A stretch of DNA of 64,000 bases, taken from positions 806,001 through 870,000 of the forward strand of contig JBBELK010000458.1 of the NCBI GenBank assembly GCA_037783545.1, written 5' to 3'. The notes below the pieces were generated by a model. That model made no database searches. It was given only the letters and a program-made list of their open reading frames with translations, and was not told the DNA's origin. A program made the translations under genes and the position numbers. Below are positions 9,675 to 22,438 of this stretch, piece after piece. The stretch comes from Henricia sp. BOLD:AAB3569 (lineage: Eukaryota > Echinodermata > Asteroidea > Spinulosida > Echinasteridae). Numbering within the stretch: the first letter of the stretch is position 1; each line of letters opens with the position of its first letter.

Positions 9675-11510
9675 AGCGGCGTCTGTTTGTGCCAACAATT
9701 AGTGTGCCGGCACTGAATTTTAGCTACATTCGACAATAACTCGGTCGGTTTGAACAGGAAACAGTTCAAATTTGCAGTATACGTTTGCGTTGTAGATCTG
9801 TTTGAGCAGAAAACATGCGAAGCTTGTCTGGAAATTCCTTCAGCTCCAAAATTGCGATCATACCAGACGCAGTGTTCTGAGAAAGCGTGGTCTGTTTGTG
9901 CCAACAATTAGCATGCCGACACTGAGTTTTAGCTACATTCGACAATAACTCGTTCGGTTTGAACTGGAAACAGTTCAAATTTGCAGTATACGTTTGCGAT
10001 GTAGATCTGTTTAAGCAGACAAAATGCGAAACTTGTCTGGAAATTCCTTCAGCTCCAAACTTCCGATCATACCAGACGCAGTATTCTCCGAAAGCAGCGT
10101 CTGTTTGTGCCAACAATTAGTGTGCCGGCACTGAGTTTTAGTTACATTTGACAATAACTCGGTCGGTTTGAACGGGAAACAGTTCAAATTTGCAGTATAC
10201 GTTTGTGATGTAGTTCTGTTTAAGCAGAAAAAATGCGAAGCTTGTCTGGAAATTCCTTCAGCTCCAAAATTGCGATCATACGAAAGCGGGGTCTGTTTGT
10301 ACCAACAATTAGTGTGCCGGCACTGAGTTTTAGCTACATTCGACGATAACTCGGTCGGTTTGAACTGGAAACAGTTCAAATTTGCAGTATACGTTTGCGA
10401 TGTAGATCTGTTTAAGCAGAAAACATGCGAAGCTTGTCTGGAAATTCCTTCAGCTCCAAAATTGCGATCATACGAAAGCGGGGTCTGTTTGTACCAACAA
10501 TTAGTGTGCCGGCACTGAGTTTTAGCTACATTCGACAATAACTCGGTCGGTTTGAACTGGAAACAGTTCAAATTTGCAGTATACGTTTGCGATGTAGATC
10601 TGTTTAAGCAGAAAACATGCGAAGCTTGTCTGGAAATTCCTTCAGCTCCAAAATTGCGATCATACCAGATGCAGTGTTCTCCGAAAGCGGGGTCTGTTTG
10701 TGCCAACAATTAGTGTGCCGGCACTGAGTTTTAGTTACATTTGACAATAACTCGGTCGGTTTGAACTGGAAACAGTTCAAATTTGCAGTATACGTTTGTG
10801 ATGTAGTTCTGTTTAAGCAGAAAAAATGCGAAGCTTGTCTGGAAATTCCTTCAGCTCCAAAATTGCGATCATACGAAAGCGGGGTCTGTTTGTACCAACA
10901 ATTAGGGTGCCGGCACTGAGTTTTAGCTACATTCGACGATAACTCGGTCGGTTTGAACTGGAAACAGTTCAAATTTGCAGTATACGTTTGCGATGTAGAT
11001 CTGTTTAAGCAGAAAACATGCGAAGCTTGTCTGGAAATTCCTTCAGCTCCAAAATTGCGATCATACGAAAGCGGGGTCTGTTTGTACCAACAATTAGTGT
11101 GCCGGCACTGAGTTTTAGCTACATTCGACAATAACTCGGTCGGTTTGAACTGGAAACAGTTCAAATTTGCAGTATACGTTTGCGATGTAGATCTGTTTAA
11201 GCAGAAAACATGCGAAGCTTGTCTGGAAATTCCTTCAGCTCCAAAATTGCGATCATACCAGATGCAGTGTTCTCCGAAAGCGGGGTCTGTTTGTGCCAAC
11301 AATTAGTGTGCCGGCACTGAGTTTTAGTTACATTTGACAATAACTCGGTCGGTTTGAACGGGAAACAATTCAAATTTGCAGTATACGTTTGCGATGTAGT
11401 TCTGTTTAAGCAGAAAAAATGCGAAGCTTGTCTGGAAATTCCTTCAGCTCCAAAATTGCGATCATACGAAAGCGGGGTCTGTTTGTACCAACAATTAGTG
11501 TGCCGGCACT
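9675..11510 (+). repeat. 2,005-bp-period duplication, copy 2
   Basis: This is the second copy of 7,670-9,505. The order L, then 593-bp trimers, is kept. The match ends near 11,510, where TTAGCTAC replaces TTAGTTAC. The monomer between the copies (about 9,500-9,675) is a recombinant carrying GTTGAAG and CAGATGCAGTG with GCGGCGTC. Confidence 0.86.
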
Positions 11511-11895
11511 GAGTTTTAGCTACATTCGACAATAACTCGGTCGGTTTGAACTGGAAACAGTTCAAATTTGCAGTATACGTTTGCGATGTAGATCTGTTTA
11601 AGCAGAAAACATGCGAAGCTTGTCTGGAAATTCCTTCAGCTCCAAAATTGCGATCATACGAAAGCGGGGTCTGTTTGTACCAACAATTAGTGTGCCGGCA
11701 CTGAGTTTTAGCTACATTCGACAATAACTCGGTCGGTTTGAACTGGAAACAGTTCAAATTTGCAGTATACGTTTGCGATGTAGATCTGTTTAAGCAGAAA
11801 ACATGCGAAGCTTGTCTGGAAATTCCTTCAGCTCCAAAATTGCGATCATACCAGATGCAGTGTTCTCCGAAAGCGGGGTCTGTTTGTGCCAACAA
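10011..11895 (+). repeat. 593-bp trimer units, run 2 (three units)
   Basis: Three consecutive 593-bp L+S+S units are read at spacings 10,011, 10,604, 11,197 and 11,790. The second unit carries GGGTGCCGGCAC and GACGATAACTC; the third has GGGAAACAATTC. The run has grown by one unit relative to 8.0-9.3 kb, so trimer number varies between otherwise matching segments. Confidence 0.85.
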
Positions 11896-13741
11896 TTAGT
11901 GTGCCGGCACTGAGTTTTAGTTACATTTGACAATAACTCGGTCGGTTTGAACGGGAAACAATTCAAATTTGCAGTATACGTTTGCGATGTAGTTCTGTTT
12001 AAGCAGAAAAAATGCGAAGCTTGTCTGGAAATTCCTTCAGCTCCAAAATTGCGATCATACGAAAGCGGGGTCTGTTTGTACCAACAATTAGTGTGCCGGC
12101 ACTGAGTTTTAGCTACATTCGACAATAACTCGGTCGGTTTGAACTGGAAACAGTTCAAATTTGCAGTATACGTTTGCGATGTAGATCTGTTTAAGCAGAA
12201 AACATGCGAAGCTTGTCTGGAAATTCCTTCAGCTCCAAAATTGCGATCATACCAGACGCAGTGTTCTCCGAAAGCGGGGTCTGTTTGTGCCAACAATTAG
12301 TGTGCCGGCACTGAGTTTTAGCTACATTCGACAATAACTCGGTCGGTTTGAACAGGAAACAGTTCAAATTTGCAGTATACGTTTGCGTTGTAGATCTGTT
12401 TAAGCAGAAAACATGCGAAGCTTGTCTGGAAATTCCTTCAGCTCCAAAATTGCGATCATACCAGACGCAGTGTTCTCCGAAAGCGGCGTCTGTTTGTGCC
12501 AACAATTAGTGTGCCGGCACTGAATTTTAGCTACATTCGACAATAACTCGGTCGGTTTGAACAGGAAACAGTTCAAATTTGCAGTATACGTTTGCGTTGT
12601 AGATCTGTTTGAGCAGAAAACATGCGAAGCTTGTCTGGAAATTCCTTCAGCTCCAAAATTGCGATCATACCAGACGCAGTGTTCTGCGAAAGCGTGGTCT
12701 GTTTGTGCCAACAATTAGCATGCCGACACTGAGTTTTAGCTACATTCGACAATAACTCGTTCGGTTTGAACTGGAAACAGTTCAAATTTGCAGTATACGT
12801 TTGCGATGTAGATCTGTTTAAGCAGACAAAATGCGAAGCTTGTCTGGAAATTCCTTCAGCTCCAAACTTCCGATCATACCAGACGCAGTGTTCTCCGAAA
12901 GCAGCGTCTGTTTGTGCCAACAATTAGTGTGCCGGCACTGAGTTTTAGTTACATTTGACAATAACTCGGTCGGTTTGAACGGGAAACAGTTCAAATTTGC
13001 AGTATACGTTTGTGATGTAGTTCTGTTTAAGCAGAAAAAATGCGAAGCTTGTCTGGAAATTCCTTCAGCTCCCAAATTGCGATCATACGAAAGCGGGGTC
13101 TGTTTGTACCAACAATTAGGGTGCCGGCACTGAGTTTTAGCTACATTCGACGATAACTCGGTCGGTTTGAACTGGAAACAGTTCAAATTTGCAGTATACG
13201 TTTGCGATGTAGATCTGTTTAAGCAGAAAACATGCGAAGCTTGTCTGGAAATTCCTTCAGCTCCAAAATTGCGATCATACGAAAGCGGGGTCTGTTTGTA
13301 CCAACAATTAGTGTGCCGGCACTGAGTTTTAGCTACATTCGACAATAACTCGGTCGGTTTGAACTGGAAACAGTTCAAATTTGCAGTATACGTTTGCGAT
13401 GTAGATCTGTTTAAGCAGAAAACATGCGAAGCTTGTCTGGAAATTCCTTCAGCTCCAAAATTGCGATCATACGAAAGCGGGGTCTGTTTGTACCAACAAT
13501 TAGTGTGCCGGCACTGAGTTTTAGCTACATTCGACAATAACTCGGTCGGTTTGAACTGGAAACAGTTCAAATTTGCAGTATACGTTTGCGATGTAGATCT
13601 GTTTAAGCAGAAAACATGCGAAGCTTGTCTGGAAATTCCTTCAGCTCCAAAATTGCGATCATACCAGATGCAGTGTTCTCCGAAAGCGGGGTCTGTTTGT
13701 GCCAACAATTAGTGTGCCGGCACTGAGTTTTAGTTACATTT
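11511..13741 (+). repeat. Mixed dimer/trimer stretch with an S-S-S run
   Basis: After the trimer run the order returns to 401-bp L+S dimers (11,790-12,191) and then repeats the 7.38-8.2 kb order at offset 4,812. Between about 12,900 and 13,510 there are three S monomers in a row, giving a 785-bp L+S+S+S unit. This is the only such run I found. A CTCCCAAATTG variant at about 13,073 is shared with about 16,700, tying this stretch to the 16-17 kb units. Confidence 0.8.
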
Positions 13742-14229
13742 GACAATAACTCGGTCGGTTTGAACAGGAAACAGTTCAAATTTGCAGTATACGTTTGCGT
13801 TGTAGATCTGTTTAAGCAGAAAACATGCGAAGCTTGTCTGGAAATTCCTTCAGCTCCAAAATTGCGATCATACCAGACGCAGTGTTCTCCGAAAGCGGCG
13901 TCTGTTTGTGCCAACAATTAGTGTGCCGGCACTGAATTTTAGCTACATTCGACAATAACTCGGTCGGTTTGAACAGGAAACAGTTCAAATTTGCAGTATA
14001 CGTTTGCGTTGTAGATCTGTTTGAGCAGAAAACATGCGAAGCTTGTCTGGAAATTCCTTCAGCTCCAAAATTGCGATCATACCAGACGCAGTGTTCTGCG
14101 AAAGCGTGGTCTGTTTGTGCCAACAATTAGCATGCCGACACTGAGTTTTAGCTACATTCGACAATAACTCGTTCGGTTTGAACTGGAAACAGTTCAAATT
14201 TGCAGTATACGTTTGCGATGTAGATCTGT

Positions 14230-15521
14230 TTAAGCAGACAAAATGCGAAACTTGTCTGGAAATTCCTTCAGCTCCAAACTTCCGATCATACCAGACGCAG
14301 TGTTCTCCGAAAGCAGCGTCTGTTTGTGCCAACAATTAGTGTGCCGGCACTGAGTTTTAGTTACATTTGACAATAACTCGGTCGGTTTGAACGGGAAACA
14401 GTTCAAATTTGCAGTATACGTTTGTGATGTAGTTCTGTTTAAGCAGAAAAAATGCGAAGCTTGTCTGGAAATTCCTTCAGCTCCAAAATTGCGATCATAC
14501 GAAAGCGGGGTCTGTTTGTACCAACAATTAGTGTGCCGGCACTGAGTTTTAGCTACATTCGACGATAACTCGGTCGGTTTGAACTGGAAACAGTTCAAAT
14601 TTGCAGTATACGTTTGCGATGTAGATCTGTTTAAGCAGAAAACATGCGAAGCTTGTCTGGAAATTCCTTCAGCTCCAAAATTGCGATCATACGAAAGCGG
14701 GGTCTGTTTGTACCAACAATTAGTGTGCCGGCACTGAGTTTTAGCTACATTCGACAATAACTCGGTCGGTTTGAACTGGAAACAGTTCAAATTTGCAGTA
14801 TACGTTTGCGATGTAGATCTGTTTAAGCAGAAAACATGCGAAGCTTGTCTGGAAATTCCTTCAGCTCCAAAATTGCGATCATACCAGATGCAGTGTTCTC
14901 CGAAAGCGGGGTCTGTTTGTGCCAACAATTAGTGTGCCGGCACTGAGTTTTAGTTACATTTGACAATAACTCGGTCGGTTTGAACTGGAAACAGTTCAAA
15001 TTTGCAGTATACGTTTGTGATGTAGTTCTGTTTAAGCAGAAAAAATGCGAAGCTTGTCTGGAAATTCCTTCAGCTCCAAAATTGCGATCATACGAAAGCG
15101 GGGTCTGTTTGTACCAACAATTAGGGTGCCGGCACTGAGTTTTAGCTACATTCGACGATAACTCGGTCGGTTTGAACTGGAAACAGTTCAAATTTGCAGT
15201 ATACGTTTGCGATGTAGATCTGTTTAAGCAGAAAACATGCGAAGCTTGTCTGGAAATTCCTTCAGCTCCAAAATTGCGATCATACGAAAGCGGGGTCTGT
15301 TTGTACCAACAATTAGTGTGCCGGCACTGAGTTTTAGCTACATTCGACAATAACTCGGTCGGTTTGAACTGGAAACAGTTCAAATTTGCAGTATACGTTT
15401 GCGATGTAGATCTGTTTAAGCAGAAAACATGCGAAGCTTGTCTGGAAATTCCTTCAGCTCCAAAATTGCGATCATACCAGATGCAGTGTTCTCCGAAAGC
15501 GGGGTCTGTTTGTGCCAACAA
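14230..15521 (+). repeat. 593-bp trimer units, run 3
   Basis: Two 593-bp units at 14,230-14,823-15,416 carry the same variant pattern as run 1 (GTGATGTAGTTCTG, GACGATAACTC, then GGGTGCC in the second unit). They are followed by a 401-bp dimer. Confidence 0.83.
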
Positions 15522-17942
15522 TTAGTGTGCCGGCACTGAGTTTTAGCTACATTCGACAATAACTCGGTCGGTTTGAACGGGAAACAATTCAAATTTGCAG
15601 TATACGTTTGCGATGTAGTTCTGTTTAAGCAGAAAAAATGCGAAGCTTGTCTGGAAATTCCTTCAGCTCCAAAATTGCGATCATACGAAAGCGGGGTCTG
15701 TTTGTACCAACAATTAGTGTGCCGGCACTGAGTTTTAGCTACATTCGACAATAACTCGGTCGGTTTGAACTGGAAACAGTTCAAATTTGCAGTATACGTT
15801 TGCGATGTAGATCTGTTTAAGCAGAAAACATGCGAAGCTTGTCTGGAAATTCCTTCAGCTCCAAAATTGCGATCATACCAGACGCAGTGTTCTCCGAAAG
15901 CGGGGTCTGTTTGTGCCAACAATTAGTGTGCCGGCACTGAGTTTTAGCTACATTCGACAATAACTCGGTCGGTTTGAACAGGAAACAGTTCAAATTTGCA
16001 GTATACGTTTGCGTTGTAGATCTGTTTAAGCAGAAAACATGCGAAGCTTGTCTGGAAATTCCTTCAGCTCCAAAATTGCGATCATACCAGACGCAGTGTT
16101 CTCCGAAAGCGGCGTCTGTTTGTGCCAACAATTAGTGTGCCGGCACTGAATTTTAGCTACATTCGACAATAACTCGGTCGGTTTGAACAGGAAACAGTTC
16201 AAATTTGCAGTATACGTTTGCGTTGTAGATCTGTTTGAGCAGAAAACATGCGAAGCTTGTCTGGAAATTCCTTCAGCTCCAAAATTGCGATCATACCAGA
16301 CGCAGTATTCTGCGAAAGCGTGGTCTGTTTGTGCCAACAATTAGCATGCCGACACTGAGTTTTAGCTACATTCGACAATAACTCGTTCGGTTTGAACTGG
16401 AAACAGTTCAAATTTGCAGTATACGTTTGCGATGTAGATCTGTTTAAGCAGACAAAATGCGAAGCTTGTCTGGAAATTCCTTCAGCTCCAAACTTCCGAT
16501 CATACCAGACGCAGTGTTCTCCGAAAGCAGCGTCTGTTTGTGCCAACAATTAGTGTGCCGGCACTGAGTTTTAGTTACATTTGACAATAACTCGGTCGGT
16601 TTGAACGGGAAACAGTTCAAATTTGCAGTATACGTTTGTGATGTAGTTCTGTTTAAGCAGAAAAAATGCGAAGCTTGTCTGGAAATTCCTTCAGCTCCCA
16701 AATTGCGATCATACGAAAGCGGGGTCTGTTTGTACCAACAATTAGGGTGCCGGCACTGAGTTTTAGCTACATTCGACGATAACTCGGTCGGTTTGAACTG
16801 GAAACAGTTCAAATTTGCAGTATACGTTTGCGATGTAGATCTGTTTAAGCAGAAAACATGCGAAGCTTGTCTGGAAATTCCTTCAGCTCCAAAATTGCGA
16901 TCATACGAAAGCGGGGTCTGTTTGTACCAACAATTAGTGTGCCGGCACTGAGTTTTAGCTACATTCGACAATAACTCGGTCGGTTTGAACTGGAAACAGT
17001 TCAAATTTGCAGTATACGTTTGCGATGTAGATCTGTTTAAGCAGAAAACATGCGAAGCTTGTCTGGAAATTCCTTCAGCTCCAAAATTGCGATCATACCA
17101 GATGCAGTGTTCTCCGAAAGCGGGGTCTGTTTGTGCCAACAATTAGTGTGCCGGCACTGAGTTTTAGTTACATTTGACAATAACTCGGTCGGTTTGAACG
17201 GGAAACAGTTCAAATTTGCAGTATACGTTTGCGATGTAGTTCTGTTTAAGCAGAAAAAATGCGAAGCTTGTCTGGAAATTCCTTCAGCTCCAAAATTGCG
17301 ATCATACGAAAGCGGAGTCTGTTTGTACCAACAATTAGTGTGCCGGCACTGAGTTTTAGCTACATTCGACAATAACTCGGTCGGTTTGAACTGGAAACAG
17401 TTCAAATTTGCAGTATACGTTTGCGATGTAGATCTGTTTAAGCAGAAAACATGCGAAGCTTGTCTGGAAATTCCTTCAGCTCCAAAATTGCGATCATACC
17501 AGACGCAGTGTTCTCCGAAAGCGGGGTCTGTTTGTGCCAACAATTAGTGTGCCGGCACTGAGTTTTAGCTACATTCGACAATAACTCGGTCGGTTTGAAC
17601 AGGAAACAGTTCAAATTTGCAGTATACGTTTGCGTTGTAGATCTGTTTAAGCAGAAAACATGCGAAGCTTGTCTGGAAATTCCTTCAGCTCCAAAATTGC
17701 GATCATACCAGACGCAGTGTTCTCCGAAAGCGGCGTCTGTTTGTGCCAACAATTAGTGTGCCGGCACTGAATTTTAGCTACATTCGACAATAACTCGGTC
17801 GGTTTGAACAGGAAACAGTTCAAATTTGCAGTATACGTTTGCGTTGTAGATCTGTTTGAGCAGAAAACATGCGAAGCTTGTCTGGAAATTCCTTCAGCTC
17901 CAAAATTGCGATCATACCAGACGCAGTGTTCTGCGAAAGCGT

Positions 17943-20156
17943 GGTCTGTTTGTGCCAACAATTAGCATGCCGACACTGAGTTTTAGCTACATTCGACAAT
18001 AACTCGTTCGGTTTGAACTGGAAACAGTTCAAATTTGCAGTATACGTTTGCGATGTAGATCTGTTTAAGCAGACAAAATGCGAAACTTGTCTGGAAATTC
18101 CTTCAGCTCCAAACTTCCGATCATACCAGACGCAGTGTTCTCCGAAAGCAGCGTCTGTTTGTGCCAACAATTAGTGTGCCGGCACTGAGTTTTAGTTACA
18201 TTTGACAATAACTCGGTCGGTTTGAACGGGAAACAGTTCAAATTTGCAGTATACGTTTGTGATGTAGTTCTGTTTAAGCAGAAAAAATGCGAAGCTTGTC
18301 TGGAAATTCCTTCAGCTCCAAAATTGCGATCATACGAAAGCGGGGTCTGTTTGTACCAACAATTAGTGTGCCGGCACTGAGTTTTAGCTACATTCGACGA
18401 TAACTCGGTCGGTTTGAACTGGAAACAGTTCAAATTTGCAGTATACGTTTGCGATGTAGATCTGTTTAAGCAGAAAACATGCGAAGCTTGTCTGGAAATT
18501 CCTTCAGCTCCAAAATTGCGATCATACGAAAGCGGGGTCTGTTTGTACCAACAATTAGTGTGCCGGCACTGAGTTTTAGCTACATTCGACAATAACTCGG
18601 TCGGTTTGAACTGGAAACAGTTCAAATTTGCAGTATACGTTTGCGATGTAGATCTGTTTAAGCAGAAAACATGCGAAGCTTGTCTGGAAATTCCTTCAGC
18701 TCCAAAATTGCGATCATACCAGATGCAATGTTCTCCGAAAGCGGGGTCTGTTTGTGCCAACAATTAGTGTGCCGGCACTGAGTTTTAGTTACATTTGACA
18801 ATAACTCGGTCGGTTTGAACTGGAAACAGTTCAAATTTGCAGTATACGTTTGTGATGTAGTTCTGTTTAAGCAGAAAAAATGCGAAGCTTGTCTGGAAAT
18901 TCCTTCAGCTCCAAAATTGCGATCATACGAAAGCGGGGTCTGTTTGTACCAACAATTAGGGTGCCGGCACTGAGTTTTAGCTACATTCGACGATAACTCG
19001 GTCGGTTTGAACTGGAAACAGTTCAAATTTGCAGTATACGTTTGCGTTGTAGATCTGTTTAAGCAGAAAACATGCGAAGCTTGTCTGGAAATTCCTTCAG
19101 CTCCAAAATTGCGATCATACCAGACGCAGTGTTCTCCGAAAGCGGCGTCTGTTTGTGCCAACAATTAGTGTGCCGGCACTGAATTTTAGCTACATTCGAC
19201 AATAACTCGGTCGGTTTGAACAGGAAACAGTTCAAATTTGCAGTATACGTTTGCGTTGTAGATCTGTTTAAGCAGAAAACATGCGAAGCTTGTCTGGAAA
19301 TTCCTTCAGCTCCAAAATTGCGATCATACCAGACGCAGTATTCTGCGAAAGCGTGGTCTGTTTGTGCCAACAATTAGCATGCCGACACTGAGTTTTAGCT
19401 ACATTCGACAATAACTCGTTCGGTTTGAACTGGAAACAGTTCAAATTTGCAGTATACGTTTGCGATGTAGATCTGTTTAAGCAGACAAAATGCGAAGCTT
19501 GTCTGGAAATTCCTTCAGCTCCAAACTTCCGATCATACCAGACGCAGTGTTCTCCGAAAGCAGCGTCTGTTTGTGCCAACAATTAGTGTGCCGGCACTGA
19601 GTTTTAGTTACATTTGACAATAACTCGGTTGGTTTGAATGGGAAACAGTTCAAATTTGCAGTATACGTTTGTGATGTAGTTCTGTTTAAGCAGAAAAAAT
19701 GCGAAGCTTGTCTGGAAATTCCTTCAGCTCCAAAATTGCGATCATACGAAAGCGGGGTCTGTTTGTACCAACAATTAGTGTGCCGGCACTGAGTTTTAGC
19801 TACATTCGACGATAACTCGGTCGGTTTGAACTGGAAACAGTTCAAATTTGCAGTATACGTTTGCGATGTAGATCTGTTTAAGCAGAAAACATGCGAAGCT
19901 TGTCTGGAAATTTCTTCAGCTCCAAAATTGCGATCATACGAAAGCGGGGTCTGTTTGTACCAACAATTAGTGTGCCGGCACTGAGTTTTAGCTACATTCG
20001 ACAATAACTCGGTCGGTTTGAACTGGAAACAGTTCAAATTTGCAGTATACGTTTGCGATGTAGATCTGTTTAAGCAGAAAACATGCGAAGCTTGTCTGGA
20101 AATTCCTTCAGCTCCAAAATTGCGATCATACCAGATGCAGTGTTCTCCGAAAGCGG
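17943..20156 (+). repeat. 2,214-bp tandem duplication (left locus), copy 1
   Basis: This unit of 11 monomers (6 L + 5 S) is followed directly by a second copy at 20,157. The rare tags GGTTGGTTTGAATGGG and AAATTTCTTCAGC recur in both. It corresponds to 36,052-38,265 in the other segment copy, so the tandem duplication predates the 18-kb-offset copying. Confidence 0.85.
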
Positions 20157-22161
20157 GGTCTGTTTGTGCCAACAATTAGCATGCCGACACTGAGTTTTAG
20201 CTACATTCGACAATAACTCGTTCGGTTTGAACTGGAAACAGTTCAAATTTGCAGTATACGTTTGCGATGTAGATCTGTTTAAGCAGACAAAATGCGAAAC
20301 TTGTCTGGAAATTCCTTCAGCTCCAAACTTCCGATCATACCAGACGCAGTGTTCTCCGAAAGCAGCGTCTGTTTGTGCCAACAATTAGTGTGCCGGCACT
20401 GAGTTTTAGTTACATTTGACAATAACTCGGTCGGTTTGAACGGGAAACAGTTCAAATTTGCAGTATACGTTTGTGATGTAGTTCTGTTTAAGCAGAAAAA
20501 ATGCGAAGCTTGTCTGGAAATTCCTTCAGCTCCAAAATTGCGATCATACGAAAGCGGGGTCTGTTTGTACCAACAATTAGTGTGCCGGCACTAAGTTTTA
20601 GCTACATTCGACGATAACTCGGTCGGTTTGAACTGGAAACAGTTCAAATTTGCAGTATACGTTTGCGATGTAGATCTGTTTAAGCAGAAAACATGCGAAG
20701 CTTGTCTGGAAATTCCTTCAGCTCCAAAATTGCGATCATACGAAAGCGGGGTCTGTTTGTACCAACAATTAGTGTGCCGGCACTGAGTTTTAGCTACATT
20801 CGACAATAACTCGGTCGGTTTGAACTGGAAACAGTTCAAATTTGCAGTATACGTTTGCGATGTAGATCTGTTTAAGCAGAAAACATGCGAAGCTTGTCTG
20901 GAAATTCCTTCAGCTCCAAAATTGCGATCATACCAGATGCAATGTTCTCCGAAAGCGGGGTCTGTTTGTGCCAACAATTAGTGTGCCGGCACTGAGTTTT
21001 AGTTACATTTGACAATAACTCGGTCGGTTTGAACTGGAAACAGTTCAAATTTGCAGTATACGTTTGTGATGTAGTTCTGTTTAAGCAGAAAAAATGCGAA
21101 GCTTGTCTGGAAATTCCTTCAGCTCCAAAATTGCGATCATACGAAAGCGGGGTCTGTTTGTACCAACAATTAGGGTGCCGGCACTGAGTTTTAGCTACAT
21201 TCGACGATAACTCGGTCGGTTTGAACTGGAAACAGTTCAAATTTGCAGTATACGTTTGCGTTGTAGATCTGTTTAAGCAGAAAACATGCGAAGCTTGTCT
21301 GGAAATTCCTTCAGCTCCAAAATTGCGATCATACCAGACGCAGTGTTCTCCGAAAGCGGCGTCTGTTTGTGCCAACAATTAGTGTGCCGGCACTGAATTT
21401 TAGCTACATTCGACAATAACTCGTTCGGTTTGAACTGGAAACAGTTCAAATTTGCAGTATACGTTTGCGATGTAGATCTGTTTAAGCAGACAAAATGCGA
21501 AGCTTGTCTGGAAATTCCTTCAGCTCCAAACTTCCGATCATACCAGACGCAGTGTTCTCCGAAAGCAGCGTCTGTTTGTGCCAACAATTAGTGTGCCGGC
21601 ACTGAGTTTTAGTTACATTTGACAATAACTCGGTTGGTTTGAATGGGAAACAGTTCAAATTTGCAGTATACGTTTGTGATGTAGTTCTGTTTAAGCAGAA
21701 AAAATGCGAAGCTTGTCTGGAAATTCCTTTAGCTCCAAAATTGCGATCATACGAAAGCGGGGTCTGTTTGTACCAACAATTAGTGTGCCGGCACTGAGTT
21801 TTAGCTACATTCGACGATAACTCGGTCGGTTTGAACTGGAAACAGTTCAAATTTGCAGTATACGTTTGCGATGTAGATCTGTTTAAGCAGAAAACATGCG
21901 AAGCTTGTCTGGAAATTTCTTCAGCTCCAAAATTGCGATCATACGAAAGCGGGGTCTGTTTGTACCAACAATTAGTGTGCCGGCACTGAGTTTTAGCTAC
22001 ATTCGACAATAACTCGGTCGGTTTGAACTGGAAACAGTTCAAATTTGCAGTATACGTTTGCGATGTAGATCTGTTTAAGCAGAAAACATGCGAAGCTTGT
22101 CTGGAAATTCCTTCAGCTCCAAAATTGCGATCATACCAGATGCAGTGTTCTCCGAAAGCGG
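20157..22161 (+). repeat. 2,214-bp tandem duplication (left locus), copy 2, one monomer short
   Basis: This copy is 2,005 bp instead of 2,214 because one 209-bp monomer is missing. Near 21,403-21,425 a CACTGAATTTTAG monomer joins directly to CGTTCGG of the next monomer class, which is the signature of an in-register unequal crossover. A private CTAAGTTTT mutation lies at about 20,593. TTCCTTTAGCTCC near 21,728 is also private. Confidence 0.85.
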
Positions 22162-22438
22162 GGTCTGTTTGTGCCAACAATTAGTGTGCCGGCACTGAGT
22201 TTTAGTTACATTTGACAATAACTCGGTCGGTTTGAACTGGAAACAGTTCAAATTTGCAGTATACGTTTGCGATGTAGATCTGTTGAAGCAGAAAACATGC
22301 GAAACTTGTCTGGAAATTCCTTCAGCTCCAAAATTGCGATCATACCAGACGCAGTGTTCTCCGAAAGCGGCGTCTGTTTGTGCCAACAATTAGTGTGCCG
22401 GCACTGAGTTTTAGCTACATTCGACAATAACTCGGTCG

